46,411 bases of DNA, taken from the NCBI GenBank assembly GCA_017938215.1, contig JAGBBZ010000019.1, positions 1-46,411 on the forward strand, in the 5' to 3' direction. The first letter of the stretch is position 1. Each line of letters starts with the position of its first letter. Below are positions 16,697 to 25,322 of this stretch, piece after piece. The translations under genes were made by a program, and so were the position numbers. The notes beneath the pieces are model-generated. The model saw nothing but the letters and a program-made list of their open reading frames with translations. It was not told where the DNA came from and ran no database searches. The stretch comes from Eubacterium sp. (lineage in GTDB: Bacteria; Bacillota; Clostridia; Lachnospirales; Lachnospiraceae).

Positions 16697-17875
16697 ATGA
16701 AACAAGTAAAAAGATGGATCACAGCTCTTTGTTCCGTGGCGGTGGTAGTGGTTTTGTTCTTTGGTTTACAACGCTTGGTGGAGCCAAAGTACACGGATAT
16801 TCTGGAAGGGAATTTTACAGCAGAGTATTATGAAGAAACCACAGATCACGATGTCATCATGGTAGGAGACTGTGAGGTTTATGAAAACTTTGATCCGATG
16901 TATCTGTGGAAGAACTATGGGATTACCAGTTACATAAGGGGAAATGCCCAGCAGCTGACGTGGCAGTCCTACTATATGTTGGAAGATACATTGCGAAAAG
17001 AGAAGCCGAAGGTGGTTCTTTACAACATTCAAGCGTTGACGCATGGGGAGCCACAGCGAGAAGAATACAATCGCATGACGTTGGATGGCATGGAGTGGTC
17101 CAAGACGAAGGTGGATGCCATACAGGCCTCCATGTGCGAAGGCGAAAAAATGTTGGACTATGTGTTTCCGTTGTTGCGATATCATCAGCGAATTTTGGAG
17201 CTGAATAAGGATGACTTCACCTATTATCGCACACCGAGAAAGGTGACACACAACGGATATTATATGCGAATTGACGTGCTTCCGGTAAGTGAGTCCGATG
17301 TGGCAGATCCAACTTGGCTTCTGGGGGAAGAGGAAGAACCGGAGCCGGAGGAAATCATTGACGATCCGTGGGGCGACATCGAAGGGGCGGACGAAGAACT
17401 GGGGGAGGATGCCCAGATTCCGCAATTGGCAAAGGACGAGGGTGAGCCATTTGGCCAGTATCCACTGGAATATTTGGATAAAATCCGTGAGCTCTGTGCG
17501 GAAAATGACATTCAGCTTATCCTGATCAAGGCACCGAGTTTGGCACCACAATGGTACGAGTCCGACAATGAACAGGTGGTGGCATATGCGAACAAGCATA
17601 ATTTGCCATATATCAATTTTTATGAATTGCTGGAGGAGACCGGCATCGATTATGAAACAGATACCTACGACGGTGGACTTCATATGAATTTGAATGGAGC
17701 CCAGAAGCTGTCTGAGTATATCGGAAACGTTTTGACGGAGCAGTATGGCGTGGCAGATCATCGAGACGATCCGAAACTGTCTGCGGTATACGCGGAAAAA
17801 CTGAAGTTTTACGAAGAGATGAAGAAAAAGCAACAGGAAGAACTGGACAAATACGGAGAAATTAGAAATTATTAG
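16697..17875 (+). CDS. SGNH/DltD-like exported membrane-anchored protein
   Basis: 392 residues with one N-terminal transmembrane anchor (~7-25) and an extracellular body. It occupies the DltD position and should act on the transferred group outside the cell. The SGNH block I reads VGDCEVYENF, with Cys59 where hydrolases and DltD carry the nucleophilic serine. The distal acid/histidine block is DGGLH with Asp325 and His329. An acidic insert lies at ~213-245 (runs of Glu/Asp). From memory, relatives in Lachnospiraceae also carry the GDCE variant, so it may be a family trait rather than damage. ATG 16697 is favoured over TTG 16688 by codon and spacing from AAGG. Confidence 0.75.
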   Translation: MKQVKRWITALCSVAVVVVLFFGLQRLVEPKYTDILEGNFTAEYYEETTDHDVIMVGDCEVYENFDPMYLWKNYGITSYIRGNAQQLTWQSYYMLEDTLRKEKPKVVLYNIQALTHGEPQREEYNRMTLDGMEWSKTKVDAIQASMCEGEKMLDYVFPLLRYHQRILELNKDDFTYYRTPRKVTHNGYYMRIDVLPVSESDVADPTWLLGEEEEPEPEEIIDDPWGDIEGADEELGEDAQIPQLAKDEGEPFGQYPLEYLDKIRELCAENDIQLILIKAPSLAPQWYESDNEQVVAYANKHNLPYINFYELLEETGIDYETDTYDGGLHMNLNGAQKLSEYIGNVLTEQYGVADHRDDPKLSAVYAEKLKFYEEMKKKQQEELDKYGEIRNY

Positions 17876-17887
17876 GAGGAATTTGAA

Positions 17888-18382
17888 ATGAAGACAACAA
17901 AATTATGGAGAGCGATTGCAACAGCATTGACATTGGCACTTCTCGTATGTGCCACAGCGACACCGGCGGAAGCGGCAAAAGCAAAAGGTTATTTGTTTAA
18001 GTACAAAGGCGTGACGGTAGGCATGCACAGTCCTGCGAAGAAATTGTTGAAAAAGGCGGGAAAACCATTGGCGACAAAGGTGACAAAAAGCTGTGCATAC
18101 AAGGGAAAAGACCGTACCTACAAATACAAAGATTTTATTTTGTACACCTATTCTCACACAGATAAGGGCGCAGAGTACATCAATGGAATTACATTCTTGA
18201 CAAATAAGGTGTCTACCAAAGAAGGCATTAAGCAGGGAAGCACGGTAGCTCAGATGAATAAGAAATACAAAAAAGGAAAAGAGAAATTCGGTATCTATAC
18301 ATTTAAAAAAGCAAAATGTAAGTTGCAAATCGAGGTGACGGACGATGCAGTAACAAACATTCGATACGTTGGTACAAAGTAA
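17888..18382 (+). CDS. small secreted basic protein of unknown function
   Basis: 164 residues. A clear signal peptide ends near AEAAKA (residues 1-~30). The mature part is lysine-rich (GVTVGMHSPAKKLLKKAGKP) with no recognised catalytic motif and two cysteines that could form a disulfide. Its repeating GxT/KKAGKP style suggests a beta-rich fold. AGGAGG precedes ATG 17888, 12 nt after the SGNH gene, so it is part of the surface-modification operon and probably acts at the cell wall. I do not recognise the family. Confidence 0.75.
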   Translation: MKTTKLWRAIATALTLALLVCATATPAEAAKAKGYLFKYKGVTVGMHSPAKKLLKKAGKPLATKVTKSCAYKGKDRTYKYKDFILYTYSHTDKGAEYINGITFLTNKVSTKEGIKQGSTVAQMNKKYKKGKEKFGIYTFKKAKCKLQIEVTDDAVTNIRYVGTK

Positions 18383-18407
18383 TTCGCGAATAGGAAGAAG
18401 GTAGAGT

Positions 18408-19652
18408 ATGCGAAAAGGAATCATTGCGGCAGCTCTCGTGGTGCTGAGTCTGGCAGTGGGGTGCCAGACGGAGCCGGCAGAGGCAGCGAAAAAGTCAAAG
18501 AAAAACAAACCGAATCTGACGGTGTCTTACTCAAAAGTTAAGCTTGTAAATGTGAAAATGCAAGTAGGAGAAAATGGCTCGATGAAATATCAGGCAGCAG
18601 TGAAAAATACGGCGACCAAAGGAACCATTAAAAAGATCGAGTATACATATTCGATTCAGGTGAAGCAGTTGGCGCCGGCGGTGGAAACCGGGCAAGTGAC
18701 GGAGACGCTGGTGCCAAAGACAGTGAAGCTTGTGGTGAAAAATATCAAGCCTGGAAAGACGTCGAAGGTTGTGAATTGTGAGGGGGATGCCTCGGGAAAT
18801 GTGGCGGCGATGAAGCTTCAGAAGGTTTGTCTTTATGCCGGAACCGGGCTCTATACCTATGATGCCACCACGGGAAAAGGAACTGTGAGTTGGGGGACAA
18901 AGGACAAAAAAGCACCGGTTATTAGCGGTCTGGTTGGGAAAAAGAGTTATTATCAAGGCGATATTCGCTGGACGTGCTATACCGATAGGAAGAAAAACTA
19001 TGACTTTGATCAATTTGTCACAGTAACCGATAACCGAGATAGCAAGGTAAAGTTAAGTGTTGATACCAGTAAGATTAACTGGGAAAAAGAAGGTATTTAC
19101 AAGGTTTATTATTCTGCTACGGACAAAGCCGGAAATACAGCATCTGCCTGGGCGAAGGTGCAAGTGCTACAGCCTGGGACTGCGGAGCAGGTGGCAGATA
19201 GTGTGCTGAAAAGCATCATCGGCAAGGGGTGGTCCGATGAGAAAAAAGCAAGGGCCATTTACAAATATGTGCGGGGACGTTGTTCCTATGTGGATAATGG
19301 AACTCACGGAGATTGGAGAAAGTCGGCATTAAATGGTATTCGTTATCAGTCTGGGGATTGTTTTACCTATTACTCGGTGGCACGTATTCTTTTGTCAAGA
19401 GCGGGAGTGCCCAATATTATGGTGACTCGATATCCATCTTACGAAGGCTACCGCCATTGGTGGAGTCTTGTGTATGTGAGAGGTGGTTGGTATCATCTGG
19501 ATACGACACCACGTAAGCAAAAAGAGGACTTTTGTCTGTTGACGGACAAGCAGGTGTGGGGATTTTCCACCAGCACCTTCCGATTCCAGACTGGGCGATA
19601 TATCAAGCGAGCGACGAAGAAAATTAGTCCAAGTCCGAAACCAAAGAAATAA
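18408..19652 (+). CDS. exported transglutaminase-like protein with Ig-like domains
   Basis: 414 residues. The signal peptide could be cleaved after AEA (~26) or, less likely, as a lipoprotein at Cys19 (AVGCQ). Residues ~35-150 form a beta domain of FxLYD-like character. Residues ~168-254 form a DUF5011/HYR-like Ig domain (KAPVISGL to TASAWAKVQV). Residues ~260-385 form a transglutaminase-like core with the triad Cys318 (SGDCFTYY), His350 (RHWWSLV) and Asp365 (HLDTT). Such exported papain-fold domains cut or cross-link peptides or cell-wall components. It sits 25 nt after the small secreted protein in the DltABCD-like operon. Confidence 0.85.
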   Translation: MRKGIIAAALVVLSLAVGCQTEPAEAAKKSKKNKPNLTVSYSKVKLVNVKMQVGENGSMKYQAAVKNTATKGTIKKIEYTYSIQVKQLAPAVETGQVTETLVPKTVKLVVKNIKPGKTSKVVNCEGDASGNVAAMKLQKVCLYAGTGLYTYDATTGKGTVSWGTKDKKAPVISGLVGKKSYYQGDIRWTCYTDRKKNYDFDQFVTVTDNRDSKVKLSVDTSKINWEKEGIYKVYYSATDKAGNTASAWAKVQVLQPGTAEQVADSVLKSIIGKGWSDEKKARAIYKYVRGRCSYVDNGTHGDWRKSALNGIRYQSGDCFTYYSVARILLSRAGVPNIMVTRYPSYEGYRHWWSLVYVRGGWYHLDTTPRKQKEDFCLLTDKQVWGFSTSTFRFQTGRYIKRATKKISPSPKPKK

Positions 19653-19667
19653 GGGATGGAGATTGTG

Positions 19668-20384
19668 ATGAAAACGATAGGAATAATTGGTGGTCTGGGA
19701 CCCATGGCTACAGTGCAATATTTGGAAATGGTTACGAAGATGACGGATGTAACGAGGGATCAAGAGCATCCGAGACTTTTGTTGACGAGCATCCCCGATA
19801 CCCCAGACCGAACGGAATTTATCCTCGGAAAAAGTAATGAGAGTCCATTGCCGCATATGGTACGGGCAGGGCGACAGCTGGCAGAAATGGGAGCGGATTT
19901 TGTCACAATTCCATGTGTGACCGCACAGTATTTTTATGAAGAACTGGTGGACGCTTTGCCGGTGCCGGTGATTTCTCTTTGTGGAAACGTGGCAGAGGAT
20001 GTGGCGGCAAAAGGAATTCGGAAAGTGGGGCTTCTTGCTACCAGTGGAACCATAGAAAGTAAGGTGCTGGAGCAGGAGTTTGCCAAAGCAGGTGTGGAGG
20101 CTATGGTACCGGAAGCGGCAGAGCAGGAACTTGTCATGACAGTGATTTACGATCAGATAAAGAAAGGGACTTCTGTGAATTGGAATATGGTGAATCAGGT
20201 TCGCGATTCATTGTTGGACCGTGGGGCGGAAAAATTAATCCTCGGTTGTACGGAATTGTCTCTTTTGAAGAAAGAAAAGGAATTGGGTTCACAGTATGTG
20301 GATGTGTTGGAAGTGCTAGCGCAGAAAACAGTGCTTGCCAGTGGGGCGGCATTGCTGAAGGAGTATGTTGAAATCGTCAGATAA
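19668..20384 (+). CDS. aspartate/glutamate racemase family protein
   Basis: 238 residues. The family opening IGIIGGLGPMAT and both catalytic cysteines are present: Cys83 in TIPCVTA and Cys194 in LGCTEL. The usual asparagine after the first cysteine (CNTA) is valine here, which may alter substrate or rate. The enzymes invert Asp, Glu or related amino acids without cofactor. ATG 19668 has GGAG 6 nt upstream; an ATG at 19656 is too close to its site. The gene lies 15 nt after the transglutaminase-like gene and 13 nt before the LuxR-type regulator. A racemase inside a DltABCD-like operon could supply a D-amino acid for activation, which is inference. Confidence 0.85.
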   Translation: MKTIGIIGGLGPMATVQYLEMVTKMTDVTRDQEHPRLLLTSIPDTPDRTEFILGKSNESPLPHMVRAGRQLAEMGADFVTIPCVTAQYFYEELVDALPVPVISLCGNVAEDVAAKGIRKVGLLATSGTIESKVLEQEFAKAGVEAMVPEAAEQELVMTVIYDQIKKGTSVNWNMVNQVRDSLLDRGAEKLILGCTELSLLKKEKELGSQYVDVLEVLAQKTVLASGAALLKEYVEIVR

Positions 20385-20397
20385 TGGAGGGATTGCA

Positions 20398-22743
20398 TTG
20401 GAAGAAACATATATACGACCACAGGCGGCTTACAAAAAAATGAAGGCTGCTCAAAGTATTTTTCGGACGGTTTACATTTATGGGTTGTCCGGGTGCGGCA
20501 AGACAGCATTTGTTAGGGAGTATCTGGGGCGTAGAAAGCACTTGTATTTTTCGACTGATGAAATTGTGGGGGAAGAACTGGAGATTCCACTTGGCGACAA
20601 AAAAACAATTGTAGTGATTGATGAGATTCAATTTGCTCAGATTGATACGCTTCGGGAAAAAATCAAGCAATTGACGGAAAGAACAGACATCTGGCTGATT
20701 TTGATTGGAAGAAGTCCGGTTCCAAATTGGTTGATGTCAGCATATTTGAAGCAAGTTTTCATGATTATTGATGAAAATGATTTGTATTTTACAGAGGAAA
20801 TGCTTCTTGACTATTTGGAGTGTTGGAATCTTCGGATTGATGCGGAGATGGTGACGACGATTTTGCGCCAAACCTATGGAAATGCATTGGCATTGCGAAT
20901 GATTGCAGTGGAACTTGCGCGAGGAGTAACATGCACGACTGAGAATTTGACCTATTTGCGATATGCCTTTTGGGATTATATGGATGAGCATGTGTTTGAA
21001 CAATGGGATATGGAGCTTAGCGAATTTGTGATGCAAATCTCTATTGTGGATCGTTTTGATCTTCATTTGGCAGAAATGATCAGTGGTCAGAGTGATGTGG
21101 AACATTTGTTACATCAAGTAAAAGAGATTGGGAATTTTCTCAGTGAACGAGATGGAATGTTTGAACTTTTTGTGGATGTGCGACTCAGCATGAGACGACG
21201 TCTTGTGAAATGTTATACCAAAGAAAAAAGAAACAATCTATATTATAATGCAGGTCTCTATTATGAAATGTCTGCCATGGTTCCGGAGGCATTGGAAATG
21301 TACGAGATGTGCGGCGATCGGAATCGAATTTCCGGTTTGTTGAGTACCAATGCAAGAAAGAATCCTGCAATTGGTCACTTTTATCAGCTGAAAAGATACT
21401 ATCTGTCACTGCCGGAAGAGACTATTATGGAAAATGTGGAACTGATGGTGGGAATGTGTATGTTGCAATCTTTACTTTTGAATCCGGAGGAAAGTGAGCG
21501 GTGGTATGACTGTTTGAGAGAATATGAAGAACGAGAGACGGGAAGCCGTAAGCGTTCTGCTCGCAGTTGGATTGCGTATCTGGATATCGCGGTTCCTCAT
21601 CGTGGCAGTCAGAATTTGAAAGATATCATTAAAAATACGAGTAGACTTTTGCTAAATCGGAAGGTGATTTTGCCAGAGTTTTCTGTAACTAGTAATATGC
21701 CATCTCTTATTAATGGTGGAAAGGATTTTTGTGAATGGACCAAGCGGGATAAGGAGTTGGCAGATAGCATCGGGAAAGCGACAGAGGCTGTTGTGGGAAG
21801 ATTTGGTAAAGGGCTTGTAGACCTTGCATTGGCGGAAAGTTATTTGGAAAAAGGAATGAATAATTATGAGGTGTCGGTTCTTGCGGGAAGGGGAAGGATG
21901 CAAGCAGAGTCTGGCGGTAAAATGGAACTGTGTTTTGTGGGAGTTCACATTTTGGCATGGCTTCACACGTTGACATCTCATGTGTCGGAAGCCCGGGAAT
22001 TGGTGGATAATTTTTACCAGAAAGCAGAGAAGGAAGAGCAGTACCAGTTATTAAGCAATATACGCACATTGCAATTCCGTCTGGCTCTATATGGTGACAA
22101 CAATGATATGATGGAGCAGTGGGGGTTGGAAGCGCCGGAAGAAGAGCAGGATTTCTTTGTGTTGGATCGTTACCGCTACTTGGCGAAAGTACGACTGTAC
22201 TTGCAGCAAGGGAAATATGAGAAGGCAATTACGCTTTTGCATCGTGTACAATATTATGCGGACGTTATGAAACGTACTTATATTCAGATGGAATGTTTGC
22301 TTTTGCTGGCGATTGCAGAGTTCCGAATTGGAAATGAGTTGTGGAAAGAAATGATGCAAAAATGTATCACTTGGGCGGAGGAGTATCACTTCGTAAGACT
22401 GATTTCTCGAGAAGGGGCAGCGGTTTTGGAACTCTTGAAAAAAGAGGAGTGGGAAGTGACAAATAAAGAATTCTGGAAGCAGGTATTAGCGGAGACAGAA
22501 CAAATGGCACTGGCTTATCCGTCTTATCTAAAGGCATGGGAAGAAAGCGAAGGTTCCATAAAAGGAAATGCCTTGAAAATTCTACGATTGCAGGCGGACG
22601 GTATGTCCAATGCTGAAATTGCGGAGTACCTTAGCATTACAGAAAGTACGGTAAAATACCACAGCCGAAGAACGTATAAAGCTTTGGGCGTCAGCAAAAA
22701 AATGGATGCTGTGCTGGAAGCGAAAAAAAGGAAATTAATATAG
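20398..22743 (+). CDS. large ATPase-LuxR transcriptional regulator (MalT/LAL-like)
   Basis: 781 residues. A P-loop GLSGCGKT at 29-36 and a Walker-B-like VVIDEIQF near residue 81 form a STAND/AAA-type ATPase. A long helical, TPR-like region follows (~300-690). A C-terminal LuxR helix-turn-helix occupies the last ~60 residues (ILRLQADGMSNAEIAEYLSI then ESTVKYH). It should bind DNA in response to a ligand held by the ATPase and repeat region. TTG 20398 is proposed as start, 6 nt after GGAGGG at 20386-20391. The upstream ATG at 20365 lies inside the racemase gene with no ribosome site. It is probably co-transcribed with the surface-modification genes and may regulate them. Confidence 0.85.
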   Translation: MEETYIRPQAAYKKMKAAQSIFRTVYIYGLSGCGKTAFVREYLGRRKHLYFSTDEIVGEELEIPLGDKKTIVVIDEIQFAQIDTLREKIKQLTERTDIWLILIGRSPVPNWLMSAYLKQVFMIIDENDLYFTEEMLLDYLECWNLRIDAEMVTTILRQTYGNALALRMIAVELARGVTCTTENLTYLRYAFWDYMDEHVFEQWDMELSEFVMQISIVDRFDLHLAEMISGQSDVEHLLHQVKEIGNFLSERDGMFELFVDVRLSMRRRLVKCYTKEKRNNLYYNAGLYYEMSAMVPEALEMYEMCGDRNRISGLLSTNARKNPAIGHFYQLKRYYLSLPEETIMENVELMVGMCMLQSLLLNPEESERWYDCLREYEERETGSRKRSARSWIAYLDIAVPHRGSQNLKDIIKNTSRLLLNRKVILPEFSVTSNMPSLINGGKDFCEWTKRDKELADSIGKATEAVVGRFGKGLVDLALAESYLEKGMNNYEVSVLAGRGRMQAESGGKMELCFVGVHILAWLHTLTSHVSEARELVDNFYQKAEKEEQYQLLSNIRTLQFRLALYGDNNDMMEQWGLEAPEEEQDFFVLDRYRYLAKVRLYLQQGKYEKAITLLHRVQYYADVMKRTYIQMECLLLLAIAEFRIGNELWKEMMQKCITWAEEYHFVRLISREGAAVLELLKKEEWEVTNKEFWKQVLAETEQMALAYPSYLKAWEESEGSIKGNALKILRLQADGMSNAEIAEYLSITESTVKYHSRRTYKALGVSKKMDAVLEAKKRKLI

Positions 22744-22756
22744 GAGGAAATGCGAC

Positions 22757-23122
22757 ATGGGAAGTACAATTTTTGTTGTGGATGATGATGAAATGATTTT
22801 GCGCCAGGCCGAATTTATTCTGGGGCGTGAAGGATTTGTAGTAGAAAAATATGAATCTGGTCCACGATGTTTGATTGCCCTAAAAGAGAAAAAACCAGAT
22901 CTGATTCTTTTAGACATCGAGATGATTCCAATGGACGGAATCGCTACCCTATGCGAAATCCGAGGAATGCAATCTGTGGCAGATGTTCCTGTTATGTTTA
23001 TTACTTCTTCTCTGGATTCTGAGCGGGAAAAAGACGCCAGTGGTTTGGGAGCGGTAGATTATGTTATTAAGCCGTTCATTCCAAAAGATTTGGTGGATCG
23101 TGTGAAAAATATAGTGACATAG
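22757..23122 (+). CDS. stand-alone response regulator receiver protein (CheY-like)
   Basis: 121 residues, a single receiver domain without output domain. The acidic pocket is at Asp10/Asp11, the phospho-acceptor at Asp53 (LLDIEM), the switch Thr/Ser at ~83-85 and Lys105 in VIKPF. AGGAGG precedes ATG 22757, 13 nt after the LuxR-type gene. No histidine kinase lies in the window, so its kinase and target must be elsewhere, or it may act on the adjacent ATPase-LuxR protein. Confidence 0.88.
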   Translation: MGSTIFVVDDDEMILRQAEFILGREGFVVEKYESGPRCLIALKEKKPDLILLDIEMIPMDGIATLCEIRGMQSVADVPVMFITSSLDSEREKDASGLGAVDYVIKPFIPKDLVDRVKNIVT

Positions 23123-23183
23123 AAAATTCATGTATAAAATTCGTTCTTTTTGCGCAAAATGGTGGCAGAAAGGACGATTTTTT

Positions 23184-24341
23184 ATGTTGGTAATAAATGG
23201 AATGATATGGACCATGGCAGGGAAACCTGTGGAACATGGATATGTACGCTGGAATGAAGGGAAAATTACAGAGATCGGAAACATGAAGGAGTTGGGAAGC
23301 GAGCCGTTTGAGAGCGAACGAGTACTAGATGCTCATGGTGGCTGGGTAATGCCAGGGCTGATTGATGCTCATTGTCATGTGGGAATTGCGGAAGAAAAAT
23401 GGGGAACGATTGGTGACGATTGCAACGAAATGACAACGCCTATTACGCCGCATCTTCGCGGTTTGGATGGAATAAATCCAATGGATCCGGCGTTTCACGA
23501 TGCCATTATGGCGGGCGTGACGTCTCTGATGACGGGGCCCGGAAGCTCGAACCCCGTAGGTGGTCAGTCGGTCTTTCTGAAAGTGCAAGGACGATGTGTG
23601 GATAACATGATTGTGAAGGCGCCTGCAGCGATGAAGGTGGCATTTGGCGAAAATCCCAAAGTGAATTATGGAAATAAAGATGCCATGCCGGGAACTCGTA
23701 TGGCGGTTGCTGCTATGATTCGGGAACAATTGTACCAAGCGTGTCAGTATCAGGAAGATAAGTCTGTGGGAAAACTAGAAAAAACGGATTTTCGTATGGA
23801 ATGCTGGCTTCCGGTGTTGCGAAAGAAAATTCCATTGAAGGCTCATGCGCATCGAGCCGATGACATTTTAACTGCGATTCGTATTGCGAAAGAGTTTGAT
23901 GTGAGGTTAACGTTAGATCATTGTACGGAAGGGCATTTGATCGCAGAAGAGATTTTGCGCTCGGGATTTCCGGCTATCGTGGGACCGGATCTTACCGCTC
24001 GGTCCAAATTGGAAGTACAAAACATGAGTTTCAAGACAGCGGGAGTTTTGGCAAAAGCGGGTGTGAAGGTGGCAGTCATGACAGATCATCCGGTATCTTT
24101 GATTCGGTACCTTCCGCTTTGTGCCGGACTTTGTGTGAAACAAGGATTGCCGATGGAGGAAGGCCTGAAAGCGATTACTATCCATGCGGCGGAAATATGT
24201 GGTGTCGCTGACCGTGTGGGTTCCTTAGAGGTTGGCAAAGATGCCGATATTGCCGTGTTTACGGGGAATCCGATGGAAACCTTTACGAGAACTCTCGCTA
24301 CCGTTGTGGATGGGGAGGTTGTGTATGAAGAGAAACTATGA
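23184..24341 (+). CDS. amidohydrolase family protein
   Basis: 385 residues, with the imidazolonepropionase/dihydroorotase-like layout: a small beta domain, then GLIDAHCHVG with metal ligands His63 and His65, further histidines in KAHAHR and LTLDHCTEGH, and an aspartate in MTDHP. It hydrolyses C-N bonds of a ring or amide using a metal. The substrate is unclear; an exact family such as adenine deaminase is not indicated. ATG 23184 follows AAAGGA with 9 nt spacing, 61 nt after the receiver gene. An earlier ATG at 23130 has no ribosome site. The stop codon falls in the left arm of the inverted repeat at 24336-24468. Confidence 0.82.
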   Translation: MLVINGMIWTMAGKPVEHGYVRWNEGKITEIGNMKELGSEPFESERVLDAHGGWVMPGLIDAHCHVGIAEEKWGTIGDDCNEMTTPITPHLRGLDGINPMDPAFHDAIMAGVTSLMTGPGSSNPVGGQSVFLKVQGRCVDNMIVKAPAAMKVAFGENPKVNYGNKDAMPGTRMAVAAMIREQLYQACQYQEDKSVGKLEKTDFRMECWLPVLRKKIPLKAHAHRADDILTAIRIAKEFDVRLTLDHCTEGHLIAEEILRSGFPAIVGPDLTARSKLEVQNMSFKTAGVLAKAGVKVAVMTDHPVSLIRYLPLCAGLCVKQGLPMEEGLKAITIHAAEICGVADRVGSLEVGKDADIAVFTGNPMETFTRTLATVVDGEVVYEEKL

Positions 24342-24468
24342 GGTGGCGGACTCAGAAACGGTCGCAATCTTACAATAAATCTTCATTCTTATCGAAAAAT
24401 AGAACCGTTTTATCGCATAAAACTCAATATTTATGAATCGCACTGTTTCTAGCTCCGCCACCTCATAG
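24336..24468. repeat. 133 bp element with 27 bp terminal inverted repeats
   Basis: Arms 24336-24362 and 24442-24468 pair, with the outer 15 bases identical and the rest imperfect, around a ~79-base AT-rich centre without coding capacity. The left arm covers the stop codon of the amidohydrolase. There is no T tail, so it is not a simple terminator. A MITE or a structured 3' end is possible. Confidence 0.65.
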
Positions 24469-24645
24469 GTCTAGTGCACTTACAATGGTAGGCAAATTGC
24501 TGTGATGGAGCCACATTCCAACTTTGTCGACGAATACCGATAGAAGGCTCGAACGTGGCGATATACAAGTTATAAAAATTTTACTTACGAAAAATTTTTG
24601 ATTTTGCTAAAATATTAGTAAGATTAAAAATTTAGGAGGTAGAAT
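24469..24645 (+). other. non-coding region upstream of carD-like gene
   Basis: No gene is seen. A weak inverted repeat pairs GCCACATTC (24510-24518) with GAACGTGGC (24551-24559) with one mismatch. The last 70 bases are very AT-rich and contain a possible -10 (TAAAAT 24608-24613), but no convincing -35. AGGAGG at 24634-24639 serves the next gene. Confidence 0.4.
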
Positions 24646-25158
24646 ATGAGGTACGAGATTGGCGAATATGTTGTATATGGAAACAATGGTATCTGTCAGG
24701 TTCAGGATATTGCAAATCCGGGATTTTCCGGCGTGGACAAAGAAAAAATGTATTATGTTCTGGAGCCGCTTAACACAAAAGGAAGCCGTATTTATTCGCC
24801 GGTGGATAATTCCAAGGTAATGATGCGCTCGGTGATGGATGAAGAGCAGGCGGAAAAGCTCATTGAAGAAATTCCGTTAATTGAAGAACTTTGGATTACG
24901 AATGATAAGATGAGAGAAGAACGTTACAAAGAAGCGATGGTGACAGGAGAACCTGTGGAGTGGGTAAAAATCATCAAGACCTTGTACCTGCGGGGGAAAG
25001 ATAGAGAGCGTCAGGGAAAGAAAATAACAGCTACGGATGAACGCTATTTGAAACAAGCAGAGGATAGCTTGTACGGTGAACTTGGATTTGCGTTGGGAAA
25101 AGAGAAAGCGGAGATGGAGAGTTACATTACGGATCGCATTCGCAGACAGAAAATTTGA
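24646..25158 (+). CDS. CarD family transcriptional regulator
   Basis: 170 residues. The N-terminal ~60 residues form the CarD/RNA-polymerase-interacting Tudor-like domain (EIGEYVVYGNNGICQV, then YYVLEP). The rest is a helical, charged DNA-binding domain. CarD-type proteins bind the polymerase beta subunit and stabilise or modulate open complexes, often at rRNA and stress genes. ATG 24646 follows AGGAGGT. It appears monocistronic, with its own upstream region and a new promoter at 25179 downstream. Confidence 0.88.
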   Translation: MRYEIGEYVVYGNNGICQVQDIANPGFSGVDKEKMYYVLEPLNTKGSRIYSPVDNSKVMMRSVMDEEQAEKLIEEIPLIEELWITNDKMREERYKEAMVTGEPVEWVKIIKTLYLRGKDRERQGKKITATDERYLKQAEDSLYGELGFALGKEKAEMESYITDRIRRQKI

Positions 25159-25178
25159 TAAGAAATTTCAAAATCAGG

Positions 25179-25207
25179 TTGACTTAAAGAGCGTCTTTTG
25201 GTATATT
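25179..25207 (+). promoter_or_regulatory. promoter of the riboswitch-controlled transcript
   Basis: TTGACT at 25179-25184 and TATATT at 25202-25207 with 17 bp spacing. Transcription would begin near 25214, just before the aptamer. Confidence 0.75.
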
Positions 25208-25210
25208 GAA

Positions 25211-25322
25211 CTCAGATAAAGGGGAGTAGCTGGCACGAAAGTGTTTGCGAAGCCGTCAGTACGAGGAGTGACATCGATATAGATGAAACAAATCCGGTTC
25301 GTAACCAAGCAGCGAGACTTTT
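25211..25322 (+). ncRNA. yybP-ykoY manganese riboswitch aptamer
   Basis: The conserved 5' block AAAGGGGAGTAGC is at 25218-25230, a middle block GCCGTCAGTACGA at 25252-25264, and the 3' block CAAGCAGCGAGACTTT closes P1 around 25307-25322. This matches the yybP-ykoY family from memory. The family binds Mn2+ and controls metal exporters and other cation transporters. The 3' block is also the left arm of a strong terminator, so ligand binding should prevent termination and switch on the downstream antiporter. Confidence 0.75.

Noticed and set aside
16766-17833. 355-codon minus-strand frame opposite the SGNH gene
   Set aside because: The plus-strand protein has clear motifs and operon spacing. 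The antisense product is low-complexity and resembles nothing.
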